The notes under the pieces: generated by a model
What the model was told of the DNA's origin: nothing
The model's input: only the letters and a program-made list of their open reading frames with translations
Databases searched by the model: none
DNA from: Lonicera japonica
Taxonomy: Eukaryota; Streptophyta; Magnoliopsida; Dipsacales; Caprifoliaceae
Assembly: GCA_021464415.1 (NCBI GenBank)
Contig: CM038471.1
Location: forward strand, 32,337,234-32,401,233
Direction: 5' to 3'
Length of the DNA stretch: 64,000 nt
Translations under genes and position numbers: made by a program
Shown here: piece by piece, positions 44,261 through 54,989 of the stretch
Position numbering within the stretch: the first letter of the stretch is position 1
Layout: each line of letters begins with the position of its first letter

Positions 44261-45912
44261 AAGAATCCTAAATTCTTTATCTCTCTTCCGTTCAAAAAGA
44301 ATGAAGATATAAATACCACAAAAGCCACCCATTCAGGAATGAATCCAGAACATTTTGCCCTAGCCCTTAAAGAAGTCCACACCTTACTCCATCAAGGTCT
44401 TATTGAAGAAACCACTTCCCCGTGGGCTTGTGAAGCATTCTATATGAATAAAAGGTCTGAACAAATTAGAGGAAAGCTTCGTCTAGTAATCAATTACCAG
44501 CCACTTAATCACTTTCTTGCTAGTGATAAGTTCCCACTTCCTCAGAAGCACTCCCTTTTTGGTTAGCTTACCAATGCTCGCATATTCTCCAAGTTTGATC
44601 TTAAAGCAGGTTTTTGGCAAATAGGAGTTAGTCCCCAAGATAGAGAGAAGACTGCATTTTGCATACCAGATCACCATTTCCAATGGACTGTTATGCCTTT
44701 TGGATTGAAAAATGCTCCTGCTGTATTTCAGAAAGCTATGGTTAAAATCTTTGAACCATTGTTTCCCCATGCTCAGATTTACATTGATGATATTCTGCTC
44801 TTCTCCCCTGATGAAGATTCTCATGAAAAACTCTTCCAGCAATTTGCTCAAATTATTGTAAATCATGGCTTAATGCTCTCAGAAAAGAAAATGGTTATTG
44901 GTGTGAAAGAAATTGATTTCCTTGGAATGAAAATTGTCAATGGTACAATACAGCTCCAGCCACACATTGCTAAGGATCTCCTCAAGTTTCCTGATAGCTT
45001 GCAGAGTGTCCTACAAGTACAACAATTTTTAGGACTTGTGAATCACATGGCTCTATTTATTCCACAGGTTACAGAGTTCACATCCTCTCTGTCTGCAATG
45101 CTGAAAAACCCTGGTCTGATGTTCAAACTTCAAGCGTCCAACAACTTAAGAAGCTTACACAGAATTTGCCACCTCTTCAAATTCCCTCTGATGGCAAACG
45201 CATTCTTCAAACAGATGCCAGTGATAAGTTTTGGGCTGCTATTCTCCTTGAAGAAATCAATGGAAAAAGACAAGTTTGTGGATACAAAAGCGGTCAGTTT
45301 AAAGTCGGAGAAATTCATTATCATTCGACATTTAAAGAAATTCTGACTGTTAAGCGCGGTATAGACAAGTTCTAGTTCCATCTTGTTGGTCATCATTTTC
45401 TTGTAGAAATGGATATGAAAGCTTTTCCTAAGATGATTAATTTCAACAGAAAAGTGATACCCAATGCTCAGCTTCTCAGATGGTCTCAATGGTTTGCTTA
45501 ATGGTCATACACTGTTGTGCATCTCCCTGGAAAAAATAATGTTATTGCTGACTTCTTCTCTAGACCTCCACAACCGCCATTATCCAACTCTTTATCCCAC
45601 ATCGGTCATGTGATCCCAGTTATCCAGAATTTGCCCCTATTTTACCCCACTTAGCAAATTCCTCAAGCCATCCCTTCTATCTGCCCGCTTACCTACCTTG
45701 GTATTACGCAAGTTTTACCTGTTTTCCCAGAAAGATATATTCCAAACAGGATGAACTCCAATCAAGCCTCTTTATCCTCGTCAGTTCCTGTTCTCATCAG
45801 AGACCCTCATCCTTTAAACAACATGCCTATCCTTGATGCGTGTTCTGTCCTTCCAGCAGATGTTAATGAGAAAATTGGAGAACACACCATTCACAGAGAA
45901 ACAAAGATATGA
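44261..45912 (+). pseudogene. Pararetroviral reverse transcriptase and RNase H region
   Basis: Reverse transcriptase motifs include WACEAFYMNKR, SKFDLKAGFWQI, PFGLKNAPAVFQK and YIDDILLFS. A TAG at 44564-44566 lies within the domain. Near 45150 the frame shifts by an indel, and RNase H (LQTDASDKFWAAIL) continues in the next frame with further stops at 45373, 45499 and 45652. The shifted frame finally ends at TGA 45910-45912, overlapping the ATG of ORF2. The catalytic YIDD is intact but the protein is broken in at least four places. Confidence 0.85.
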
Positions 45913-46694
45913 TTTTCAAGTATCTTTCTCTCACAGTTGCTAAGTATGGAATAATTTTCCGCGGTTTAAAGATGCATCCCAACTACCCATACTGTTCCCT
46001 TCTCCATATCCACAGGTTATCCAGACTTCCAAAGCAAGCTCTTGTGTTACTTTGGTATCTCACTAAAGCATACACAATTACCTTCATTTTTGATGCCCCA
46101 GTCCTCTTAAACTATATCAGATTTGCTGAACAAGAAATCATTCCCAGAAGTGCGAATTATGACATTGGTCATCCAGGTTCAAAAAATCTGTTAAAGTTCT
46201 TACTGTGGTTCAAGCCAGTTGCTAAATGGAAGATTGATCTCCACACTCACTACCATCGTTACGTGTTAATCACATTTCATGGTCCTCAAAGAAGAACATC
46301 ATGCTACCCAGATCCAGACCCTCCATCAGCAGTAATTCAACATTGGTATACCTACAATCTCACAAAGGTTGCCTGTGAACCATATAATTTGGATTATGTC
46401 TATTTTTTGAATTGTATTTGTCATTTAAATAATGTTGATGTCACAAAGATCCCAGAAGAAATCAAGTACGGTCTAGATCCTTGGTATGATACTCAAGATT
46501 GGCAAAGCAACGAACTTGTTGGTCATTTGTTCAATTACTCTGAAGATCATTTTTGGAGTACTGGTTCTCAAAGCTCAGACACAGACATGTTCGTAGGTCA
46601 AGAAGATGCTAGTGATGATGAAGATGATGATCCTGTTCACAATGATCATTATGATAATCACTGGGACCCAAACTCAGAAAACGACACTGACTAA
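45909..46694 (+). CDS. Pararetroviral ORF2, function unknown, still open
   Basis: A 261-codon ORF that starts in an ATGA overlap with the stop of the ORF1 frame, suggesting translation by termination-reinitiation in the ancestral virus. I recognise no domain. It has an aromatic-rich body (YFLNCICHLNN, PWYDTQDWQSNE) and a very acidic C-terminal tail (QEDASDDEDDD). Florendoviruses are known to carry a second ORF of unknown function here. It is the only long viral frame without an internal stop, which may be chance, recent duplication or selection. Expression in the plant is unproven. Confidence 0.6.
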   Translation: MIFKYLSLTVAKYGIIFRGLKMHPNYPYCSLLHIHRLSRLPKQALVLLWYLTKAYTITFIFDAPVLLNYIRFAEQEIIPRSANYDIGHPGSKNLLKFLLWFKPVAKWKIDLHTHYHRYVLITFHGPQRRTSCYPDPDPPSAVIQHWYTYNLTKVACEPYNLDYVYFLNCICHLNNVDVTKIPEEIKYGLDPWYDTQDWQSNELVGHLFNYSEDHFWSTGSQSSDTDMFVGQEDASDDEDDDPVHNDHYDNHWDPNSENDTD

Positions 46695-46928
46695 TTCGTC
46701 CCTATTTCTTCATCAGCAGAAGCGCCAGACAAGCTTATCCAGAGATTCCCTCTGCTCCCTGCTTTATCAGTTGATGTAATATAAAGTAAAGTAGCTTTAC
46801 TTTTTTAAAGTATCTTTCTCTTTAGCTTTTTTGACTTTATGTAAAAGTTTGATTCCTTTGCTTTTGGCGATGTAATTATTGTGTGCAAGTTGGCCAGCTG
46901 TTAGGCCTTGCTTTTCTAGATTTTCTCC

Positions 46929-46936
46929 TATAAATA
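46929..46936 (+). promoter_or_regulatory. TATA box of the pararetroviral promoter
   Basis: TATAAATA in CTCCTATAAATATGGAG, in the intergenic region after ORF2, the usual place for the caulimovirid pregenomic RNA promoter and 267 bp before the second primer site. Confidence 0.7.
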
Positions 46937-47195
46937 TGGAGTTCAGTTGTATTTGTTGAGCATTCGGTTTTGAGTGGTGTAAGACATTGAGAGTTGTAGT
47001 CAGGTTAATAAGTTGTTTGCTTATTGTAATTTCCCTCTTCTCATCAATGAATGAAACTACTTTGTTTGTAAGATAAGTCTTCCCCCATGTTCTTTTTATT
47101 CTAAGTCAGGTCTTATCTTTGTAATTGTTTTGATGTTCCACTGTTAAGTATATTGGTGCAAGATTACCCGTAGTAATTTGCATATCGTCCCTTAT

Positions 47196-47207
47196 TGGTA
47201 TCAGAGG
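47196..47207 (+). other. Pararetrovirus primer-binding site, copy 2
   Basis: TGGTATCAGAGG, identical to 39309-39320. Together they show that more than one genome length is integrated. Confidence 0.8.
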
Positions 47208-47258
47208 TTGTGTCTAACATCAGAAGTCTAAAATAAGATTGTTCAGAAAAAAGAGATA

Positions 47259-47590
47259 TTAGACACAACCGATAGCTGATGTTTTTATGAGCATAGGCGG
47301 GTTTGGTTTTTGCCAATGGGTTGTGTCTAACAGAACTGAAGGAGTTTCTGTTTGCAAAGGAGGCATGGAAGACTTTTGCAAAGCCGATAGCTGTTTCTCT
47401 AGAGACTTCTTTTCCGCTTGCTTGGTGGAAATAGGCATAGTCCCTTGAGAAATATCATGGATGGTAGATGCAATATATAAGAGTTGCTCATGCAAGACTT
47501 GTATGCGTTGTTTGAGATCAGCAATAGCAGCATCCATGGTACTAAATGAAAGCATCTTGGCTTTAACCCGTTCTTGAAAAGACTCAATAT
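47259..47590 (-). pseudogene. Inverted fragment of pararetroviral ORF1
   Basis: On the minus strand this repeats the coiled-coil segment found at about 41650-41950, with scattered amino-acid changes (IASTIHD for IASTVHD). It follows the second primer site head-to-head, with TTGTGTCTAA / TTAGACACAA inverted at the junction. So a second, related genome copy or a rearranged concatemer contributed to the locus. Confidence 0.85.
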
Positions 47591-48002
47591 ATATATTTAT
47601 ATCATTGTGTTATAAATATGGATCATACAAAGCGTTATTAAATAATATGAGTTTTGAAACACTCGTGCATCCATATACAAGGGAATTCAAAAAGCCTCTA
47701 AGCCTTTAAGTTTTCAATTAATTCTCCCTCAAAAGCAATATTTTTCTCTAAACAAACAAGCAATTTTGCATTTAAACTTGTGATATTTTTGTGCAAGAAT
47801 CTTCTATTTTCGATGGTGGCTTTCACCCTTAGTGGAGGTTAACTATTTTCATTTGGTAATTTTCGGCTATCCTTCTACTATGGTAGCCCTTTTCCATCTC
47901 CTTTACATTTTTTCCTCATATGCTTATCTTTTAATTTTTCACTCAAAACTATATCACCAAAATCTCACTGCATTAATTACAATTGTTTTCTTAGACTCTC
48001 TC
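47588..48002. other. Short unassigned stretch
   Basis: Starts with a TA-rich tract at the edge of the pararetrovirus and runs to the Gypsy LTR fragment. No coding or repeat feature was recognised. Confidence 0.4.
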
Positions 48003-48385
48003 TAATTAAGCCAAAATATTGCATTTTTATATATATTTAGATGGCTCAATATGCATGAGTTTGATTTGTAATTATCCTAAATTGTTAAGATTTGAGTTTT
48101 AATCATGAAATATGATAGTATGTTTGTTTATAGTGCATTTTAACCTTTTTACATGTTAAAAATGAACAAAAGCGAATCTAGAAGTAAATGCCCCTAAAAT
48201 TAGTCATTGTCGGTCAAATCCGAAGCTAAATTGAGTTCAAGAAGTGAACCGAAAGCAAATCTTAAGCTCAAGTATGAAGGGAGTGGATGGAAGAGACTAA
48301 GAAAAATCGATAAATCAATCCCAAGCGAAGAAAAAGTTATTTGAATCAATTCAAAAAATTTTCGGATAAAGAAGAGCAAGGCGTT
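48003..48385 (+). mobile_element. Fragment of the Athila-like LTR
   Basis: Aligns with the first roughly 380 bp of the LTR at 28726 (AATTAAGCCAAAATATTGCA, then TTCAAGAAGTGAACCGAAAG) at roughly 85-90 percent by eye, same orientation. The rest of the LTR is absent. Confidence 0.85.
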
Positions 48386-50784
48386 GTTTTATGAAATTGA
48401 TTGATCAATTTTAGTTGTTGATTTTAAAGTATTACAATTAAAATTAAAAGTGATGTATCAAATGATAAGAAATGGCTAAGGCATTATAGAATCCATTTGC
48501 TTTGCAATGTTATGTAGAATCAATATCATTCAAAGTTCTTAATACAATTCCTAAATGTTGAGTGTCTTACACGTTTCTAAGTAAAAGGATGTGAAGCATA
48601 AGCAATCCATTCCCATATAAATGTTGTCTAAAGATAAGGTGTAAGCAAAACTCAACACAAGTGTATTTCTCCCCCTCTCTCTTTCTCTCATATCTTGTAA
48701 CAAATGGTGTAAAACAAGTGCATCGTATTCTCATATAATGCTCAACCAAGATACAAACTTAAGATACATCAAAAGAAAAGGCAGAAATTTAAATTAGGAA
48801 TTTGAAAACTCATTGTTAGTTTCCCCTAGTTGATTATGAAAATGGCCAATTAAAAAATTAGCTCAATAAGTCATAATATTTCATTTGTTTAAGATTGTGA
48901 GGTCTAGTTGGAGATTAAATCATCATGTTTATATATGTTTAATAAATACAAATTGAATACTAAAAAATAATTGGTGAAATTGTTTATGGCATAAACTTAA
49001 GAGATCCTCCTTGGCAACTCTCTAACTAAGAAATGTTAAGTTTCAAAATCACATGAAGTGTAAAAAGCATTCAATATATCATTAAATTATTAAAGGATTA
49101 GAATTTAGAATTTATGTTATTTTCATGAATATTCAAAGACTATAATCATGCTTGGCAATGAAAAATATTTCATTGATAGAAGGAATAAACAAAGGCTAGT
49201 AAGAAATACACAAGTGTATAATATTCTCATTAATACTTGAGATTTATGTATATAAGGCATAAAAAAGTCAAACCATCTTATGAAAATTATCTTACTAGCT
49301 TATGAATGGTTGATTGAATGGAGAAGTCGGAGGATTCAACAAGTATTTAACAATACTAACAATAGAATAAGAATTAAACTTACATAATTAATACATTGCA
49401 AACTTCATCTTTTAGCTTTAGCAATGAGACTACTCCACGATTGTTGTATGAACAAAAATCATTGAAGTGATCTCCATTTCTCTCAATTGTATTCTAACTA
49501 GTTGAATAAGTGATAAGATAGACAAGTGTGGATAAAATGTTCTTATAAATCTTTCTATATGAAAAATTACATCCCATCAAATGAAGGACAAGAAAAAGTT
49601 TAAATAGGGGGAGAAGCAATCCCAAAATGCTAATCCATCACACCCTCTAAAGCTCCATAATGGCAAGCAACCTAAGACTAACGCAAAATAGAAAATCCTA
49701 CACTTTAATTTGGTGAGTTTTTTATGCACAAAAAAAATGGAGAAAAGGGGGCAAAGTGCTGTCAATTCAATCTTGAAGGGGCCTCTGATCGATCAGGGAA
49801 ATACCTCTGATCAATTACAGGGGAAATTTGGGTTCTAGTGTGGGCTCTAATTGATCAAAGCTTTCCCTCTAATTGATCAGAGGGAAGATCAGGGGATGGG
49901 TTTTTCCTTCCTTTTTGATCTTCTTTCTTCCTTGATCTATGCTTCCCAAAATTGATCCCAACATTTATGAGTACATTAAAACACTATAGAGGGCTTCTTT
50001 GAGCCATGTTAAAGCAATTCTTGATATTTTTTTGTGTGTGCAAAAACGGAGTAGTTCTATTAGTTAATGCTATGATAAATGCAATAATTTCAATTAAATA
50101 GTGTAAATATATGCAAAATCGCTCGTTTATCACTAATGAATTTATTAGTGAAACAGATTCATCAAGTAGATTCTTCACAATTTTTTCATAACAATTACAA
50201 TGATGACGCATCATTGTGTTCACAATTTTTTTTAACATTTCAAAACCAAGTAAAAAAATTATTGATATTTACGTATTACAATTCATCAAATTTATTTATT
50301 TATTTATTTGACAGGATATAATTCATTCATTTAAGTGCTAAAATACTCATATAAAGTGCAGCATTCACTAAAATTTTATGATAATGTAATATTTTTTTTT
50401 CAAATATTGGAAAAGTGCGACAAATTTATTATTCAAAGGAGACAAGGACCATTAACCAATTTGGGAGTAAGGAGTCTCAACTTTCTGAAGACAAGGCCAA
50501 ACGAACATGGCGAGCTAATTGTTCACAACCCGATTACAAGCATGAGGTAGAAAATTAAGAACCACATCCACGCAATAGCTTCTAAAACTAGACCGAACTC
50601 ATTAAAACATTGATCACCCGATATAATAAGATCAATTGCAAGTGAATTGTACATTATTTTCTTAAAATAAGGTGGGCGAAGTTTAAATTATTACGCAATA
50701 AATTTATTTATTTTTCCCTAAAATTATCTACTAAACTAAACAATTTTCAAAATTAATGCCCACCTTCTCTATAAGGTAAGTGGC
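48386..50784. other. AT-rich intergenic DNA
   Basis: No gene seen. Around 49780-49890 a CCTCTGATCGATCAG / CTCTAATTGATCA motif recurs about four times; such phrases occur in plant LTRs, but no element could be defined. All ORFs are short and without family features. Confidence 0.45.
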
Positions 50785-51045
50785 TCCTCTAGTAGCTGCT
50801 TGTATGTATGCAAAAGATAGCCAAGCTTTGTCCATATTATCTAGCATACTAAGGATATGTCTCTGATAAACAGTTTCAAGCTAAAATTCCTTGATTCCAT
50901 TCATGGCAGCCAAGTGAATGCTCTCATTGATAGCCCAAAGATAAGCCGTTGTATTCGTGGTTTAATTTTTCCATTGTTAACAGCAAAACCATCAAAGAAA
51001 TTACCGTTGTAATCTTTAATAACTGCGCCAATTCCAGTCGTTCAT
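50785..51045 (-). pseudogene. RNase H-like (RVT_3) remnant
   Basis: The minus strand reads TGIGAVIKDYNGNFFDGFA, the opening of the plant RVT_3-type RNase H domain found at the end of LINE-type polyproteins and in host-encoded relatives. In another frame it continues with INESIHLAAMNGIKEF and SMLDNMDKAWL. At least one frameshift and one stop (TAG after KEF) break it. The rest of the retroelement is not visible. Confidence 0.7.
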
Positions 51046-52176
51046 ATGTCCTTGGAGACATATCTATTTGTGTTGGTTTTACAAATGGTTATACTAAATG
51101 TGGCTTCCATCCTATGTAAGTTAAGAAAAAAATATTGATTTTATACAATTTGCAAGCTTTTTTATGTATTCTTTATTTTTGGTCCAATGCTCAATGTAAT
51201 TCAAATATCGGGGAATGAGTTCAAAGTTAAAGAAGATTGATATAATGGGTTTATAGTTACCTTACAAGCTAAAACAAATTGTTACAAATTGACTTAATGA
51301 TGTGGGACAAACTAATCCATAATTTATGCAATTACTTAATTTTAGAATTTATTTAATTAAGAATAAATTGATTTAGGAAATTCCAAATTGTCTTATAGAA
51401 TATTCCAAAATCTTATCGTCTTAGTACTTTCCTGGTCATAAACTATTTTCTTTGGGTGACTTTGTTTATATCCACGTGGTTTGTAAGTTCATCTCATTTT
51501 GACCAACATTTATGTTAATACACATTCTTTTGTTAGTTTACCACTTAAATGGGATAGACTTACAAAAATTAGTATTTATTTTGTTTATTTAATTTTTTTA
51601 AAACAAAATTAAGTTAAAAATGTGATCTTCTTTCATGGGCATTGTGCTCATTGTAAATATTAATTGTGATAATTAAAAAAGGTAATGGGATAAACTTAGA
51701 CCATATACATTCTAGATTGTAAAATTCTAAAGTAAATGGACATTGTTAGCATACATGTTCGACCTTAATTTACAGTGTGGTAAGATAAAATTGGAAAAAA
51801 TTTCCCATGCGACATTCTCTATATCGCGCATGATGCTCACACAATATTGTCATTGTATCTTGAATGTCTCCGCAATGTCGTGCCATGCATAATCATCACA
51901 TTATGTTATAAACATTGTTCCAACAATATCACACGATGTTCATTACATCATGCCATCAAAAGATCATCACACGACAGACTAAACATCGTGCCAGAGATAA
52001 GGTATCCAATTGCTATTTTTCTAATGCCACTACCATTTTAGTATACAATATTAACATATACGCATTGCGCTGCAAACCATAAAGTGGCAATTATGCAATT
52101 TTACCATATGCATTGCAGATCGTCTTACAAGGCTATTATTATAAAAAAAAAATATGTTCACTTAACTCTCTTTATT
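51046..52176. other. AT-rich DNA with a repeated CATCACACGATG-like motif
   Basis: At about 51800-51990 variants of ATCACACGATG, CATCGTGCCA and GATGCTCACAC recur on both strands. They resemble the subterminal repeats of some CACTA elements, but no termini are seen. No gene. Confidence 0.4.
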
Positions 52177-53334
52177 GAGTAAATACCATCAATAGCCACT
52201 GAATTATTGGCAAATTCTACCAGTAGTCACTATACTTCATTTTGTTACAATCGGACCATTCAACTTTTAAAACGTACTACCAATAGCCACTCCGTTAAAT
52301 TCTACCGTTAATTTTTGGTGGGAATCATGACATGTGCTTATCACATGATATATGAGGGGCATTTAAGTCATTTTGCATTTTTTCCCCTTTTCTTTTTTCT
52401 TTTTCTTTTCTTTTTTCTTTTTCTTTTTCTTCTTCTTTTTTCTTCTTTTTCCGATCTCTTCTTCTTCTTCTTCCGATCTATTCTTCTTCTTCTTCTTCTT
52501 CTTCTTCTTCTTCTTTTTTCTTCTTCTTCCGATCTCTTCTTATTCTCCTTCCGATCGGTTTTTCTTTTTTCTTCTTCTTCTTCTTCTTCTTTTTTCTTCT
52601 TCTTCCGATCTTTTCTTCTTCTCCTTCCAATCGATTCTTTTTTTTTCTTGTTCTCCTTTTTCCGATCTCTTTTTCTTTTTCTTCTTCTTCTTCTTCTTCT
52701 TCTCATTTTTCTTCTTCTCCTTTTCGTTCCAATCTTCTTCTCTTTCTTTCGATCATTCTTTTTCTTCTCCTCCTTCCAATCTTATTCTTCTTCTTTCGGC
52801 GACTCCGATGAGCCTATTTATGTAGATCCACACCTTTCTTCTTCTTCTTCTTCTTCTTCTTCTTCTTCTTCTTCTTCTTCTTCTTCTTCTTCGACCATTA
52901 AACTTCTTGTAGATCCACATCTGTCTTCTTCCCCTCTGATTTCCTTATTCGATTTTTATAATTGTTTAAGAAATTGTTATTTGAGTTGATTAATTCAGAT
53001 AATTGAGTTGATTTGGTGTATTTTGTTGTTCTGTTATGTTGTTGTTCTTTGATTTTGTCAAAGAGGGAATGGCGAAGAAGAAGAAGAAGAATAGCAGACG
53101 GCAGAAAGAAGAAAAAAGAAAAGGGAAAATAAGAGAAAAAAAAAGGAAAAAGACCAAAGTACCCCTAACATTTCAAGTGATAATGATTCCCGCCAAAAAC
53201 TAATGGTGGGATTTAACGGAATGGCCATTGGTAGTACGTTTTAAAAGTTTAATGGTCCGATTGTAACAAAATAAAGTATAGTGACTACTGGTAGAATTTG
53301 CCGATAATTCAGTGGCCATTGATGGTATTTACTC
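52177..53334. mobile_element. MULE-type non-autonomous element with long TIRs
   Basis: Terminal inverted repeats of about 154 bp (52177-52330 and 53182-53334; outer GAGTAAATACCATCAAT) pair at about 90 percent. A 9-bp target duplication flanks them, CTCTTTATT on the left and CACTTTATT on the right (8 of 9). The long TIRs and 9-bp duplication define a Mutator-like element. The 1158-bp body encodes no transposase and is mostly a pyrimidine tract plus possible captured exon-like DNA (GTAGATCCACA occurs twice). Confidence 0.88.
52375..52895. repeat. (TTC)n-rich polypyrimidine tract
   Basis: Over 500 bp of almost pure pyrimidine on the plus strand, interrupted by repeated CCGATC motifs. A pure TTC block occupies about 52838-52892. 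Long ORFs in several frames on both strands (Phe/Ser-rich, or Arg/Lys-rich) result from the repeat. Confidence 0.9.
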
Positions 53335-53343
53335 CACTTTATT

Positions 53344-53864
53344 TTAAGGTGGGTTAGTGAACTTACAAATCATGTGGATATAAACAAAATCACCTATTTT
53401 ATTTTTCGTAAATTCTTTTATCGTTTCCTATTTTAAAGGTTTCACCTCATGCACCTGTATATAGGAGTCTTATGTACTCTTTTTGAATCTTCCAATTATC
53501 AATATAATATTATTTCTTTCTCCATTGTGGTGACCAAAGGATCTAGCCACTGAGAATGAAAAACCTCAAAAAGATTCAATAAGAAATGTTGCCCCTTTAG
53601 GAATATAATCAATTTGTTTATAAAGAAAACAAAATATAAATTTACTTCTTTATAACATTTTGTCTTGAAACAAAATAGAAACACTATTACCAGGATGCAA
53701 AGAAGTCCAGTCTAAGACTAAAGTTAAAGTTATCAGTTACGTATATGTGAAATTTCATACATACAATGCACTCAAGTTCTCTCCCTTTTTCCTTAGGTTG
53801 AGGTAATATTAGGCTTTCCCCGTATTTTCCCCAAGTTTGTCTACCATTTCTTCAGTAAGTCTTA
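53344..53864. other. Intergenic, nothing recognised
   Basis: AT-rich DNA between the MULE-type element and the F-box pseudogene; no coding or repeat signal. Confidence 0.4.
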
Positions 53865-54986
53865 ACTAAATCAAGAGGTGAAATTAGACTTTTCACATAC
53901 ATGGCAACTTTAGTGATCTAAAAATTGTCGCTAGTAACGGTAATACACCTATACAACTCTTGTTTAGGATCATAAACCACTAATTATTCTTTGCCTAGCC
54001 TCAATATAAGTTAATCATTATCCGAGCAGCAAAGAGGCTCCAAATCATGAAAAAGTCCATAAAGTTGGTCATTTCCCCCAAATTAGAACTCTTGAACAAA
54101 AAACTCCAACTTTCATGCACCCTGTATTCCTTCATTGTCCATATCTCAATAATGCCTACAAATCTTTCATTATAAGAATGATAATAGGTACTCAGTCCTC
54201 GAAATAGCCAAGCATCCGTTTAATTCCCCCAAACCAAAGACTCTGTATCCATTTTGATCCGGAATATGTAACTCTCTAAACTCGTTCTGAATTTAATCAA
54301 AATAAATTATTATAAAATAAAATCTCTCATCATATACCACCCATTGACAATGTCCATTTACTAATGGCTTCTAATAATGTGAAAGTACCACTGTGTAATG
54401 CAACACTATTTCTTTTCAATGTTTGTTTTTTTAAACTACATAAATGGATTAAATATTCATCACCATAATAACCATAAGGTGGACTTAGAATTAAGAACTT
54501 GTAATCATCTGTGGATGAATAATAAAAAAAATCCAAAAATTAGTTGTCATCATTCTAATGGTAAATGAAGTTCAGGTTCATATCATTAGTAAGTACTTTT
54601 TGGAAAACCCTCGTTGAGGGATTCCACAATATTATATCAGTATAAAGACTTACGAGAAGCAAACCATTTCAAGAACTTAATAAATTTAAGTCCTGATGGT
54701 GATGCTGTTGTTGCTACTTTTCTTCTCATGGCTTGACAAGCCTTTCGATTGAAATTCCATCACCGTTTATAGAATCCAACACCGTCTATTCTTCAAGTAT
54801 TTGTGTTCCCTTATATACAGATTCAAAAATGACTTTTCCTCAACTTTTAGTTGAAAGAGTGAATTGGAGGGCTGAAATTGAAGAGCACCAATCCTTGTAC
54901 ACTAATCCAAATAGCAACAGAGATTTAACTGGCAGCTTTGGTAGTATTTGTAAAATTATATCATTAGGTAGCCACTGTGATTCCAT
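53865..54986 (-). pseudogene. F-box / FBA-domain protein pseudogene
   Basis: From an ATG at 54986 on the minus strand: MESQWLPNDIILQILPKLPV, then KSLLLFGLVYKDWCSSIS, a clear F-box. Further on are LWNPS-type debris (VESLNEGFPKVL), then SSTDDYKFLILSPP and LCSLKKQTLKRNSVALHSG of the F-box-associated interaction domain. The final pieces are LGELNGCLAIS, IIEIWTMKEYRVHESW and LVVYDPKQELYRCITV. F-box proteins of this class are substrate receptors of SCF ubiquitin ligases. Several stops and frameshifts separate the pieces, so this is a dead copy. Confidence 0.85.
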
Positions 54987-54989
54987 TGA

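Larger units (their letters stand above)
39263..47590 (+). mobile_element. Endogenous pararetrovirus, florendovirus-like (Caulimoviridae)
   Basis: Slightly more than one genome length of a plant caulimovirid. The tRNA-Met primer site occurs twice (39309 and 47196), 7887 bp apart, which gives the circular genome size. Domains in order are movement protein, a coiled-coil region, coat zinc knuckle, aspartic protease, reverse transcriptase, RNase H, then a separate ORF2, followed by a TATA-containing promoter region. MP-CP-AP-RT-RH in one frame plus a downstream ORF fits the florendovirus plan known from many plant genomes. TA-rich tracts lie at both edges (39246-39262 and 47588-47605). A short inverted piece of a second copy ends the block. 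ORF1 is dead by many stops and a frameshift. Confidence 0.85.

Noticed and set aside
52315..52989. 224-codon ORF and its opposite-strand Arg/Lys-rich partners
   Set aside because: Almost entirely translated (TTC)n; open in several frames and on both strands, as expected for a polypyrimidine repeat.
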